A program made the position numbers and the translations under genes. From NCBI GenBank assembly GCA_022844135.1, contig JALHMG010000004.1, positions 62,001 through 126,000 on the forward strand: 64,000 nt of DNA, read 5' to 3'. This stretch comes from Lysobacterales bacterium (GTDB lineage Bacteria > Pseudomonadota > Gammaproteobacteria > Xanthomonadales > SZUA-5). Position 1 is the first letter of the stretch, and every line of letters starts with the position of its first letter. A model generated the notes under the pieces. It was not told where the DNA came from. It ran no database searches and saw only the letters and a program-made list of their open reading frames with translations. Shown piece by piece: positions 34,894 through 43,245 of the stretch.

Positions 34894-36885
34894 ATGTTGC
34901 GCAAGGTTTTGGTTTGTGCGGTGCTCGCAGCGCTCTCTGCATCGGGCAATGCTGAAGTGCTTGTCGACACCGGCTTTCGACCCACCCCGCACGGTTTCGG
35001 ATTCGCCAACTGGGGCGGCGACGAACATCCGAATGCAGAGCTGAAGCCGGACGATGCGGCCTATTTGTTCGGCGAGCAGGCATGCGCGCGAATCGAGAAC
35101 GATTCGTGCGTGCCCACACCCGGCGCGCGAATGTGGCTGGAAGCCATGAACAAGAGCAAAGAAGGCGGGCACTGCGAGGGAATGGCGGTGCTGAGCGCCG
35201 CCTTCTTCATTGAAGCGGAAAGCCTCAGCGACTACGGTGGCGATGCGACTCAGGCGCTCAAGCCTGATGACGAAATCCTGATGCGCACCATTTCGGCGTA
35301 CTACAGCACGCAGATGGTCGATCCAGTGCAAACGGTCACCAATGTCACCAAGCAATACTCGCTGCAGCAAATCGTTGATGGGTTGGTGACGGCGTTGAAG
35401 TCCGGAGAGGACTATCCCACGCTCGGTATTTACGACAAGGGCGGCGGCCATGCGGTGACGCCCTACAAGATCGAGCGCACCGGCAACGCCGTGTATCGGG
35501 TCTACATCTACGACAACAACTATCCCGGCCAAGAGAAGTTCATCGACATCGACGCCGGAAACGATCAATGGGTCTACAACGGCGCCGCACTCAATCCCAG
35601 CGAGCCGGCCGATGCGTGGTCTGGCGGCGCCGGCGCCATGGATTTCACCTTGCTGTCGACGCGCTTCGAGCCGCTGAAGTGTCCGTTCTGCGGCCCGAAG
35701 GATCGGGCCGCGGCTGCCGCCGAAAGCCGCAAGCCCAAGCCGACAGCACCCGCGCGTCAGCCAGCTGCACCGGCCACCACCTACACCGTGGTGACGCCCA
35801 CGTCGTGTAGTCAAGTCCAGGCTGTCGGCAAAAGCAACAAGAAGCAGGTTTCGTCGAACAAGAACGAAATTTCGGGCGCAACCATGAAACCCATGCGCGG
35901 CACGCGCGGTTGCGTGGTCAGCCTGCCTCGAGATCAAGAATACGATGTGCGAGTCAATCCCGCCGCAGGCGCGTCGGGCACTACATCGCTGGCAGTGTTC
36001 GGTGGGACCAAAGTATTCCAGGTCGACAACATTGCCGTTCGTCCCGGCAAAGTCGAAGCAGTGAGTTTCAGCCAGGACGAGTTCAACTTCCACGCCGGGA
36101 GCGATCAGCGCCCGGTGATTCGATTCGCCGACGACAATCTGGGCGAAGACGACAGTTACTACGAAATCAGCGACTTCGAAATCGGCGCCGGTCATGAATT
36201 CAGCGCTGAGGAAGACAGTAAGGGCCGTATCGCGTTCAGCGACGACGACCCGGAACTCGACGACTACGACATCGATGCCGAGTTAGTTGGCGACGACGAG
36301 ACCGAGACCTTCGACTTCGACGACGTCGGCGCGGGCGACAACGGCGAAATCGTTTTCGACGACGACGGCGAGGGCCTCGACATGGACGTCGACAGCGATG
36401 CCGACGGTTTGATCGATGGGGAAGATGGCGACGACGATAACGACGGCCAGGGCGACGCGACCGATCTCGACGACGATGGCGATGGCGTCGGCGATGCCAG
36501 CGACGAGGATTTCGTTGACGAGGGCGGCGAGTCTGGCGCATCGGACGGCGATGTCGATGAGGGCGAAGCGGACAGCGAAGCCAACTTGGATGACGCCGGC
36601 GATGATGGTTTGAGAGGCAGCGCCGGAGACAGCGACGACGCGACGGGCGACGAAGAATCTACTGAGGACGAGGACTCCGCCGAGGGCGATGGCGAAACGG
36701 GTCTGGATGACGAGCCGGCGGACGACAGCGCAGCGTTCGAAGGCGAGGGTGACGAAGGCGAGGCGATGGAAGACGAAGCCGCCGAAGAAGAAGCTTTCGA
36801 AGAAGAAGCTGTCGAAGACGAAGCTGTCGAAGACGAAGATGCCGCTGCCGAGGACGAGTTCGTCGACGGAGACGAAGATGAATGA
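34894..36885 (+). CDS. Secreted protein with putative Cys-His-Asn site and acidic calcium-binding-type tail
   Basis: 663 aa from ATG 34894 (GGGGGG upstream). Residues 1-20 are a signal peptide (MLRKVLVCAVLAALSASGNA). Residues 21-250 hold GGHCEGMAVLSAAFF (Cys94), GGGHAVTPYKIE (His186) and IYDNNYPG (Asp207/Asn208): order and spacing of a papain- or transglutaminase-like Cys-His-Asn/Asp site. A CPFCG motif (about 265-269) and a Pro/Ala linker follow, then a beta-rich part (about 310-400). The last 260 residues are very acidic, with thrombospondin type 3-like DSDADGLIDGEDGDDDNDGQGD calcium-binding pattern (read as a span) and EEEAF/EDEAV repeats. I do not recognise a named family. Likely secreted and calcium-dependent. 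Confidence 0.8.
   Translation: MLRKVLVCAVLAALSASGNAEVLVDTGFRPTPHGFGFANWGGDEHPNAELKPDDAAYLFGEQACARIENDSCVPTPGARMWLEAMNKSKEGGHCEGMAVLSAAFFIEAESLSDYGGDATQALKPDDEILMRTISAYYSTQMVDPVQTVTNVTKQYSLQQIVDGLVTALKSGEDYPTLGIYDKGGGHAVTPYKIERTGNAVYRVYIYDNNYPGQEKFIDIDAGNDQWVYNGAALNPSEPADAWSGGAGAMDFTLLSTRFEPLKCPFCGPKDRAAAAAESRKPKPTAPARQPAAPATTYTVVTPTSCSQVQAVGKSNKKQVSSNKNEISGATMKPMRGTRGCVVSLPRDQEYDVRVNPAAGASGTTSLAVFGGTKVFQVDNIAVRPGKVEAVSFSQDEFNFHAGSDQRPVIRFADDNLGEDDSYYEISDFEIGAGHEFSAEEDSKGRIAFSDDDPELDDYDIDAELVGDDETETFDFDDVGAGDNGEIVFDDDGEGLDMDVDSDADGLIDGEDGDDDNDGQGDATDLDDDGDGVGDASDEDFVDEGGESGASDGDVDEGEADSEANLDDAGDDGLRGSAGDSDDATGDEESTEDEDSAEGDGETGLDDEPADDSAAFEGEGDEGEAMEDEAAEEEAFEEEAVEDEAVEDEDAAAEDEFVDGDEDE
36784..36843 (+). 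repeat. Four 15-base coding repeats in the acidic tail
   Basis: Four tandem units (GAAGAAGAAGCTTTC, GAAGAAGAAGCTGTC, GAAGACGAAGCTGTC, GAAGACGAAGATGCC) encode EEEAF, EEEAV, EDEAV, EDEDA. Being in frame, changes in unit number would alter only tail length. Confidence 0.8.
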
Positions 36886-36894
36886 GGGGGCTCA

Positions 36895-36916
36895 GTGGTC
36901 TGTTTCGGCAGACCAC
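36895..36916. terminator. Hairpin after the secreted-protein gene
   Basis: GTGGTCTG (36895-36902) and CAGACCAC (36909-36916) form a perfect 8-bp stem with loop TTTCGG, 9 bases after the stop codon. No U tract follows. Confidence 0.5.
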
Positions 36917-36963
36917 CCAGCCAGACGAAATCTCAGTCAACTTGATGCAAAGTCACGTCAGGA

Positions 36964-37755
36964 ATGAGTGACGACATCGAAACCGCCGCGCTGCGCCGCA
37001 CCCGCCTGCTGCGCGTCGCGGCTCACATTCGCGAACAGAACTGGACCGCGATCGGCATCGATTTCCTGATCGTGGTGCTCGGCGTGTTCGTCGGAATCCA
37101 AGTGGCGAACTGGAACGAGGCGCGGGTCGAGCGCGAGCTGGTGCGCGGACACTTGACCGAGATCGCCGAGGACCTTCGCGCGCACCTCGGTTTGGGCGAC
37201 GCGCTGCTGGGCTCGGCACAGCTGCGCATCGCCGCGGTCGACTACATCTACCGCGAAGCTTTTGGCCGGACATTGCCAGCCACACTGCAGCTCGGTACCG
37301 GCGCAGGGACGGTACCGCCGGTGCAGCCCTTTCCGGTTGACCAGCTGGATAACCTGATGGGGTCGATCAACCTCGTGCGCATTTCCGTGGGTTCGCGAAA
37401 CGGCTATGAGTCGCTGATCAGCGCCGGTCGGCTTGGGCTGCTGCGCAATCGTGCGTTGGCGCGGCGCTTGCAGGCGTACTACAGTCAATACGACGACCTG
37501 ATGGACACGCAAACCGCAGTGATCCGCGCATTCCGCAACGACGGCGCGCGCGATCAAAACCCGCTGGGTGTGTCGGTATTCGACCAGCGCCCCGCTGCGG
37601 AAGTGATCTCGCTGGCGCGCGATAACCCCGGCTTCGCGGCCTACCTGCGCACGCAGCGCGAATGGGCCATCTTGCAGTGGAATCTGCTCTCGGAACTCGG
37701 ACGGGATACCACGGTGCTGCTCGCCGACATTGAGACCGAGCTGGCGAAGCCCTGA
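36964..37755 (+). CDS. DUF6090-like membrane protein
   Basis: 263 aa. A basic N-terminus with one membrane segment (NWTAIGIDFLIVVLGVFVGIQVANWNEARVERE, about 30-55) followed by a long soluble helical part. The phrase LLIVVLGVFIGIQVANWNEAR-type is the hallmark of a family (DUF6090) that I associate with anchored proteins of unknown role in Bacteroidota and Lysobacterales. No other motif. Stands alone between the secreted protein and the toxin-antitoxin pair; the 261 bases after it contain no gene, only a direct repeat of GTGACAGCA shortly before the antitoxin. Confidence 0.65.
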   Translation: MSDDIETAALRRTRLLRVAAHIREQNWTAIGIDFLIVVLGVFVGIQVANWNEARVERELVRGHLTEIAEDLRAHLGLGDALLGSAQLRIAAVDYIYREAFGRTLPATLQLGTGAGTVPPVQPFPVDQLDNLMGSINLVRISVGSRNGYESLISAGRLGLLRNRALARRLQAYYSQYDDLMDTQTAVIRAFRNDGARDQNPLGVSVFDQRPAAEVISLARDNPGFAAYLRTQREWAILQWNLLSELGRDTTVLLADIETELAKP

Positions 37756-38016
37756 GCTATCGAATCAGCCGCGAGTCCGCGCTCGAGATTCAAGTCGCCA
37801 ACCAAGGCAAATCGGCCCCGATGGTGCCGCCCCCTTCGCGCTGGCGGCGCCTGTCGCCTTCGATGGGAAAGTGAGTGCCACATTCGGCTTACCCGGTAAG
37901 CCAGGCGCGTGCCAAGGACGTCGTTACATTGAAAGCTCCGACCAGTGACAGCAGTAGTGACAGCAATGCTTTCAGTGCTAATCTCACTGTGCTTTTCGAT
38001 AGAGGAAACCCACGCC

Positions 38017-38280
38017 ATGGCGGTATTAACGATTAGAAACGTCCCGGATGCGGTGCGTGACCGCTTGCGTTTGCGTGCCGCTATCGCCGGCACCAGCATG
38101 GAAGAGCAAGTGCGGTTGGTGCTGCTCCAGGCTAGCCTTGAGCCCTTGACTGCACCGAATAAACTCGCACTGCCGACGTGGGTCGCAGGGCTTTATGGCC
38201 AGCAAAAACCGAAGAACGTGGTTGAGGATTTGCTCAGTGAGCGCCGCGCGGCGGAGCGCTTGGAAAACGTCAAGTCATGA
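38017..38280 (+). CDS. FitA/VapB-type ribbon-helix-helix antitoxin
   Basis: 87 aa from ATG 38017, preceded by GAGGAAA. MAVLTIRNVPDAVRDRLRLRAAIAGTSMEEQVRLVLLQA is the FitA/Arc ribbon-helix-helix; the C-terminal part (KNVVEDLLSERRAAER) would wrap the toxin. It overlaps the PIN gene by ATGA and would autorepress the operon. The repeated GTGACAGCA at about 37944-37966 could be its operator. Confidence 0.9.
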   Translation: MAVLTIRNVPDAVRDRLRLRAAIAGTSMEEQVRLVLLQASLEPLTAPNKLALPTWVAGLYGQQKPKNVVEDLLSERRAAERLENVKS

Positions 38281-38675
38281 TTGCACTGGATGCCTCGGCA
38301 TTGCTGGCGTATCTGTTTTCCGAGCCGGGCTTTGATGTGGTTGCTTCGCATATTGATGCCTGCTGCATCTCCAGCGTTAATCTGGCTGAAGTGATCCAAC
38401 GCTTTGCCCGCGATGGACACAGTCCGGATTTGGTGCAACAGCAGATTGTCGCTGCCGGCATCGAAATTGTGCCCTTTTTTGCTGATGATGCCGTGCTGAC
38501 CGCTGGCCTCATCACACACACGCTGGCCTATGGATTGTCGCTGGGCGACCGCGCTTGCCTGGCCCTGGCATTGCGGCGCGGGATCCCTGCCATGACTGCC
38601 GATCAAACCTGGTCGAAGCTCAATGTGCCTATTGCTATCCAGCAAATTCGCGGTGCGACGGCGCGCAGTGAGTGA
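38277..38675 (+). CDS. VapC/FitB-type PIN-domain ribonuclease toxin
   Basis: 132 aa. The PIN acidic residues are in place: Asp5 (IALDASALL), Glu38 (NLAEVIQRF), Asp91 (SLGDRACLALAL) and Asp near 108 (AMTADQTW). Family members cut specific RNAs, often tRNA, and are neutralised by the cognate antitoxin encoded just before. Complete and apparently active. Such modules are often horizontally gained; the flanking genes give no sign of a larger island. Confidence 0.92.
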   Translation: MIALDASALLAYLFSEPGFDVVASHIDACCISSVNLAEVIQRFARDGHSPDLVQQQIVAAGIEIVPFFADDAVLTAGLITHTLAYGLSLGDRACLALALRRGIPAMTADQTWSKLNVPIAIQQIRGATARSE

Positions 38676-38689
38676 CCGCCGCCATCGTG

Positions 38690-39364
38690 CTAGACCAAAC
38701 GCGCATCGCGCCGATGCAGCCATGGTCGCAAGATCAGCGCGAGAAACACGCCATTGACGAATCCGAACACATGGGCCCACCAGGCGATGGCGCCGGTGCG
38801 GCTGCCGAAGGTTTCGAGCACCTGAAATACCAGCCAAATACCAATCAAGTGGATCGCCGGTACGCGAACAAGTTGAAAATACAATCCCAGCGGCAGCACG
38901 ATACCCAAGTGCGAACGCGGGAATAGCAACACGTAGGCGCCGATCAGGGCCGACACAGCGCCGCTGGAACCGATGATGGGCGCCTGGGTCAGCGGGGCCA
39001 TGAGCGCGGTGAACAAGTTTGCGCAGGCGCCGGCAAGCAGATACAGCGATAACAACCGCCAGGATCCGAGTGTGCGTTCGACGGCAGCGCCGAACAGACC
39101 AAGGAACAAGATGTTGCCGAAAAGATGGGTCCAATCGGCGTGCACGAACAATGCGCTGAAAAGCCGCAGGCCAGAACCGCTCAGCAAGGCTCCCAGATTT
39201 AGCTGCAATTCTGCAGGCACCGTGCCCCAGCTCTGCAACAACGCATAGCGCTCGGCCGGTGGCGCCAGGGCTTGCCAAACAGCGACGCATAAACACGCCA
39301 TCACCAACAGCGGCGTTACAAGCCGCAATGGCTTGCGTCGCTTCTCGTCGATGCGAACGAACAT
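38690..39364 (-). CDS. Rhomboid-family intramembrane serine protease
   Basis: 224 aa with six membrane helices. Catalytic dyad Ser134 in IIGSSGAVSALIG and His198 in WWAHVFGFVNG; the GNILFLGLFGAAVERTLG helix 2 (with Asn84) is also typical. It cleaves membrane proteins inside the bilayer; the substrate is unknown. Ends 15 bases from the end of the toxin gene, tail to tail. Confidence 0.93.
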   Translation of the reverse strand: MFVRIDEKRRKPLRLVTPLLVMACLCVAVWQALAPPAERYALLQSWGTVPAELQLNLGALLSGSGLRLFSALFVHADWTHLFGNILFLGLFGAAVERTLGSWRLLSLYLLAGACANLFTALMAPLTQAPIIGSSGAVSALIGAYVLLFPRSHLGIVLPLGLYFQLVRVPAIHLIGIWLVFQVLETFGSRTGAIAWWAHVFGFVNGVFLALILRPWLHRRDARLV

Positions 39365-39386
39365 GTGGGCGCCTGGTCTGGCGCTG

Positions 39387-40268
39387 TCAGAACGTTTGTC
39401 GCGGCAACAGGAACTTCTGGCCGCGGAATTCCATCACAGCGCCTTCGTCGCTGATATCGAGGAGCGCAATGTCCGGACCGGGCGATGTACCGTCGAGGCT
39501 ATATCGTTTGCCGTTCAAGACCACGAATCGCTCTTCCCGCACCGGCGAAAACACGTGCATCGACAAGTCGAGCTTGGGCAAGTCTTTGCGAATCGCATAG
39601 GGCAGTTGATAGACCAGCAGCAGTTGTTCCTTCGGTGCTTCAGTGCTTGGCATTTCCACCGATGTCTCGGCAGTTGCAGCGACCGAAACGGTTTGCGAAG
39701 CGGTTTGCGCATCGACCGCTGGAACGGTCTGCATCGGGTCTTCTGCCAAGGGAGCCGACTCAGGTTGCGCTGCAATCGACGCTGCGGGCGCGGCCTGCAC
39801 TGGCGCTGCCGGCGTCGGGACAGGCGTTTGCGGCGCCGTTTGCACGGTTTGGGGGCTGGGTGTTTGCGGGGGCGTGTAGAGATCGGCGCGTTGCGGCACG
39901 GCGAGACTTGCCGATCCACCCCCACTGGACATGCCGGCGCCACCAACAGCAGCTGGCGTAAGCTCAGGCCTCGGATCGGTGGCGGGAATCTGACTGGCGA
40001 TGGGCGCCTGAGGTGCGTCCACAGGAACCGTCGCAAGCAGCTGTTCGGGGGCCGAATCGGGCGCTGCAGCAACGACTTCGCCCACGCGAGGCGTCGTCAA
40101 CGACAACCAGGTGGCGCCCCCGGCAGCGAGAATTGCCACGGTGATGGTGGGCACGATCCAAGCCGGGCGCTCGCGCTGCACCGTGACATAAGGCGTGTGC
40201 AATCGCGGCGGCGTGCCGCGATTGCGTTCTGCCTCGGACTTTTTTAATGCGTCCAAAATCAACGACAT
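39387..40268 (-). CDS. gspB: General secretion pathway protein GspB
   Basis: 293 aa. MSLILDALKKSEAERNRG at the N-terminus and the C-terminal T2SSB domain (LPYAIRKDLPKLDLSMHVFSP...RFVVLNGKRYSLDG...EGAVMEFRGQKFLLP) are diagnostic of GspB. One membrane helix (PAWIVPTITVAILAAGGATWLSL) and a long Pro/Ala/Thr periplasmic linker separate them. With GspA it helps the type II secretion secretin get through the peptidoglycan. Three bases after gspA; the remaining gsp genes are not in the window. Confidence 0.92.
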   Translation of the reverse strand: MSLILDALKKSEAERNRGTPPRLHTPYVTVQRERPAWIVPTITVAILAAGGATWLSLTTPRVGEVVAAAPDSAPEQLLATVPVDAPQAPIASQIPATDPRPELTPAAVGGAGMSSGGGSASLAVPQRADLYTPPQTPSPQTVQTAPQTPVPTPAAPVQAAPAASIAAQPESAPLAEDPMQTVPAVDAQTASQTVSVAATAETSVEMPSTEAPKEQLLLVYQLPYAIRKDLPKLDLSMHVFSPVREERFVVLNGKRYSLDGTSPGPDIALLDISDEGAVMEFRGQKFLLPRQTF

Positions 40269-40271
40269 GCC

Positions 40272-41873
40272 TCAACCTCGCTTCGATTCAAGACGCACCA
40301 GCCGTGGCCCCTCTGGCGCATACGCTGCAAGAGCCATTTGCGTTTCCGGGCCGGCGATACCATCGGCTACCAGTCCCAGGCGCAATTGTAGACGCCGCAG
40401 GCGCCGTTCAAGTTCCGCATCGAATGTTCCGTCTACGCTTGGATCGCCTGGCAGGCCCTGCTGCGCTTCAGCTAACGCCAACTGCGATCGAAGCCATTGT
40501 ACGCCAGGACCGCTGTCGCCTTGCAGCATCGTGCCTGGCAGAAAACTCGGCGCACGCCATAAGGCGCGATAGTCGCCCAGCCAGTGCAGTTCGATCAAGG
40601 CTCGCGGTACATCAATGCTGGTTCCCGCCAGTTCAATTCGCGCACTACCCTCATCGATGCCAAGGAGCAATGCCGATACGAACTGGTCGCCGGCCCGCAG
40701 CCTGAGCACGACTGGGCGCTGCAAGGCGGCAAGGCGATTGAGCGGCCCTTGTGCGCGCAGGCAATTGAGCCCAGAGGCAACCAGTCCGCTGCAATCCTGC
40801 AGCGCCCGGGCTGCGGTTGCGTCGACTGTCCAATTCCAGAGACCCGCGAAGCGCTGCCACGTTTGGTTTTCGTATTCCGGCGCCTTCGCCAGCAAACTCT
40901 CGAAAAGCGCATCCATCGGCGGTTCGACAGCCGGAGGCACAGCGGCGATCGCTTCGGCGGCTGGTTCCGGCGCGCGCGGCCAGGACAGCGCAAACACCAC
41001 GGCTACGGCGGCCGCGGTTGCGGCAAGAGTGTAATGCCATGTGCGCCGACGGCGCCGGCCGCCAAGCAAAGCCTCGTCTGCGGCCTCCTCCACCAGACGC
41101 TCGCTGACGCTGTCGAGCGAACGCGCATAGCCTGCCACCAGGGCGCGGTCGGCAATGACGTTGATCACCCGCGGTACGCCTGAGGAGCGCCGGTGCAGGG
41201 CGCGTAGCGCCAGTCGCGTAAAGGGCACGCGTTCCGATCCGGCCACGTGGAGCCGATGGCGCACGTAGACTTCTGTTTCGTTGGCTTCGAGCGGCGTGAG
41301 GTGATAGCGAGCGGTGATGCGTTGCGCGAGTTGGCGCAGTTCCGGCCTGTCCAGCAGCGTGCGCAGCTCAGGTTGTCCGAGCAGGATGATCTGCAACAGC
41401 TTTTGCGTCGGTGTCTCAAGATTGGTGAGCAGACGTACTTGTTCGAGCGACTGCACCGACAGATTCTGCGCCTCATCGACAATGACCACGACGCGCTCGC
41501 CATTTGCGTGCGCTTCGAGCAAGAACGCGTTGAGCACATCGGTGAGCGCTTTAATGCTCCCTCGCGCCTGCGCAAACTCAAGATGCAGTTCCTGGCAAAT
41601 TGTCTCCAGAAGCTCAACCGGCGAGAGCAGTGGATTGAGTACCAACGCGATGCGCGTTTTTTCGGGTAACTGATCGAGCAGCAATCGACACAGCGTGGTT
41701 TTGCCCGTGCCGACTTCGCCGGTGAGCTGCACGAAGCCGCCCGACCCGCCCTGGCCGACGCCATACAGCAGATGCGCAAGACCATCGCGATGGCGTTCGC
41801 TCAAGAACACGAATCGCGGATCGGGCGTAATTGAAAATGGCGGCTCTGACAGCCCGTAAAAGTCTAGATACAT
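40272..41873 (-). CDS. gspA: GspA/ExeA-type AAA+ ATPase with peptidoglycan-binding domain
   Basis: 533 aa. MYLDFYGLSEPPFSITPDPRFVFLSERH is the ExeA-type N-terminus, Walker A is GEVGTGKTTL (50-59) and Walker B VVIVDEAQNLS. A single membrane helix follows near residue 280 (WHYTLAATAAAVAVVFAL), then a periplasmic C39-like region and a C-terminal peptidoglycan-binding domain (LPGDPSVDGTFDAELERRLRRLQLRLGLVADGIAGPETQMALA). In Aeromonas ExeA with ExeB puts the secretin into the outer membrane. Operon with gspB. Confidence 0.93.
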   Translation of the reverse strand: MYLDFYGLSEPPFSITPDPRFVFLSERHRDGLAHLLYGVGQGGSGGFVQLTGEVGTGKTTLCRLLLDQLPEKTRIALVLNPLLSPVELLETICQELHLEFAQARGSIKALTDVLNAFLLEAHANGERVVVIVDEAQNLSVQSLEQVRLLTNLETPTQKLLQIILLGQPELRTLLDRPELRQLAQRITARYHLTPLEANETEVYVRHRLHVAGSERVPFTRLALRALHRRSSGVPRVINVIADRALVAGYARSLDSVSERLVEEAADEALLGGRRRRRTWHYTLAATAAAVAVVFALSWPRAPEPAAEAIAAVPPAVEPPMDALFESLLAKAPEYENQTWQRFAGLWNWTVDATAARALQDCSGLVASGLNCLRAQGPLNRLAALQRPVVLRLRAGDQFVSALLLGIDEGSARIELAGTSIDVPRALIELHWLGDYRALWRAPSFLPGTMLQGDSGPGVQWLRSQLALAEAQQGLPGDPSVDGTFDAELERRLRRLQLRLGLVADGIAGPETQMALAAYAPEGPRLVRLESKRG

Positions 41874-41940
41874 TGACGTAGTCTAACTTAACGCTAGTGT
41901 TGACCCCGGCTGGCGCGGTCGGTTCCCCAGCAAAAAACCA

Positions 41941-42035
41941 GAACCAAGAACCAAGACCAAGAACCAAGAACCAAGAACCAAGAACCAAGAACCAAGAACC
42001 AAGAACCAAGAACCAAGAACCAAGAACCAAGAACC
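41941..42035. repeat. Heptanucleotide array (GAACCAA)n, locus E
   Basis: Twelve perfect GAACCAA units, one 6-base unit (GACCAA at 41955-41960) and a final partial GAACC. It starts 68 bases before the gspA start on the other strand and ends 4 bases before the ATG of the VWA gene. Only the C-rich arm is present. The array is the sole upstream sequence in which ribosomes could bind for the next gene. Confidence 0.95.
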
Positions 42036-42039
42036 GTCA

Positions 42040-43245
42040 ATGCTGATTCGCTTCCTCCTCACGCTGCGCGCTTTCGGTCTGAAGATCGGCCTCGGCGAGT
42101 TCCTGGCATTGCTCCAGGCTCTCAAGGTGGGCCTCGCACAGTTGTCGATCAGCGACTTCTATGTGTTGGCGCGCACTGTGCTGATCAAGGACGAAACGCT
42201 TTACGATCGCTACGATCGAGCTTTCAGCGCGTTCTTCGACGGGATCGCTAATCACGCGCCGGAATGGCTGAAGGACGTTCCTCCCGATTGGCTGCGCCAG
42301 GTGTTTGAGCGTGAATTGAGCGACGAGGAAAAAGCCCAGCTCAAAGCCTTCGGTTCCCTGCAAGCGTTGATGGATGCGCTGCGCGAGCGCCTTGCCGAAC
42401 AAACCGAGCGCCATCAGGGCGGCAATCGTTGGATTGGCACCGGCGGCACCTCGCCGTTTGGTCATGGCGGCTATCACCCGGAAGGCGTGCGCATCGGCGG
42501 GCGCTCACAGCAGCGCCGCGCCGCGAAGGTGTGGGAGCAACGCGCCTATCGTAATCTCGACGATGATGTCGAGTTGGGTCGCCGCAATTTTCAGGTGGCG
42601 CTGCGGCGCCTGCGTAAGTTCGCACGCGAAGGCGCGGCCGACGAGCTGGATCTGGACGACACGATCCGCTCGACTGCGCGCAATGCCGGATGGCTCGATC
42701 TGAAACTGCGACCGGAACGACATAACGCGCTGAAACTGTTGTTGTTTATCGACATCGGCGGCTCGATGGACGATCACATCCGCGTCTGCGAAGAGCTGTT
42801 CTCGGCGGCCAAGGCCGAGTTCAAGCACCTGGAGCATTTCTATTTCCACAATTGCGTGTACGAGCGCGTTTGGAAGGACAATCGACGGCGCCACAACGAA
42901 AGTACGCCGACGCTTGAATTGATGCGCAAATACAGCCAGGACTACCGAGTGATCCTGGTCGGCGACGCGAGCATGAGTCCGCTGGAGGTGCTTGAGCCGG
43001 GTGGTTCCATTGAGCATTGGAATGAGGAATCCGGGCAAGCGTGGTTGATGCGTCTGGTGCGCACCTGGCCTCGACTCGCCTGGCTCAATCCCGCTGAGCG
43101 CCAGCATTGGGGCTACACACCGACCATAACGCACATCCGGCGCATCGTTGGCGATCGCATGTTTCCACTCACTGTGAGCGGCATCGGCGAGGCCATCGAT
43201 GCGCTGAAACGTCCATTGGCGGCGCCTGCGGAAATCGACGGATGA
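42040..43245 (+). CDS. VWA (CoxE-like) domain protein
   Basis: 401 aa. The N-terminal half (MLIRFLLTLRAFGLKIGLGEFLALLQAL) matches the CoxE-like VWA proteins that team up with MoxR ATPases. The metal site of the VWA domain reads LLLFIDIGGSMDDHI, where DIGGS replaces the canonical DxSxS, so the first Ser is lost and metal binding is doubtful. No moxR gene adjoins. The ATG comes 4 bases after the heptad array and overlaps nothing upstream; the downstream membrane-protein gene is coupled by ATGA. Role unknown. Confidence 0.85.
   Translation: MLIRFLLTLRAFGLKIGLGEFLALLQALKVGLAQLSISDFYVLARTVLIKDETLYDRYDRAFSAFFDGIANHAPEWLKDVPPDWLRQVFERELSDEEKAQLKAFGSLQALMDALRERLAEQTERHQGGNRWIGTGGTSPFGHGGYHPEGVRIGGRSQQRRAAKVWEQRAYRNLDDDVELGRRNFQVALRRLRKFAREGAADELDLDDTIRSTARNAGWLDLKLRPERHNALKLLLFIDIGGSMDDHIRVCEELFSAAKAEFKHLEHFYFHNCVYERVWKDNRRRHNESTPTLELMRKYSQDYRVILVGDASMSPLEVLEPGGSIEHWNEESGQAWLMRLVRTWPRLAWLNPAERQHWGYTPTITHIRRIVGDRMFPLTVSGIGEAIDALKRPLAAPAEIDG

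Noticed and set aside
34624-36195. 523-codon open frame on the minus strand opposite the secreted-protein gene
   Set aside because: It overlaps a gene with a clear signal peptide and motifs, has no family resemblance, and long antisense frames are common in GC-rich DNA.
37944-37966. CRISPR-like or iteron repeat
   Set aside because: Only two copies of GTGACAGCA; too few and too short for either. At most an operator of the antitoxin.
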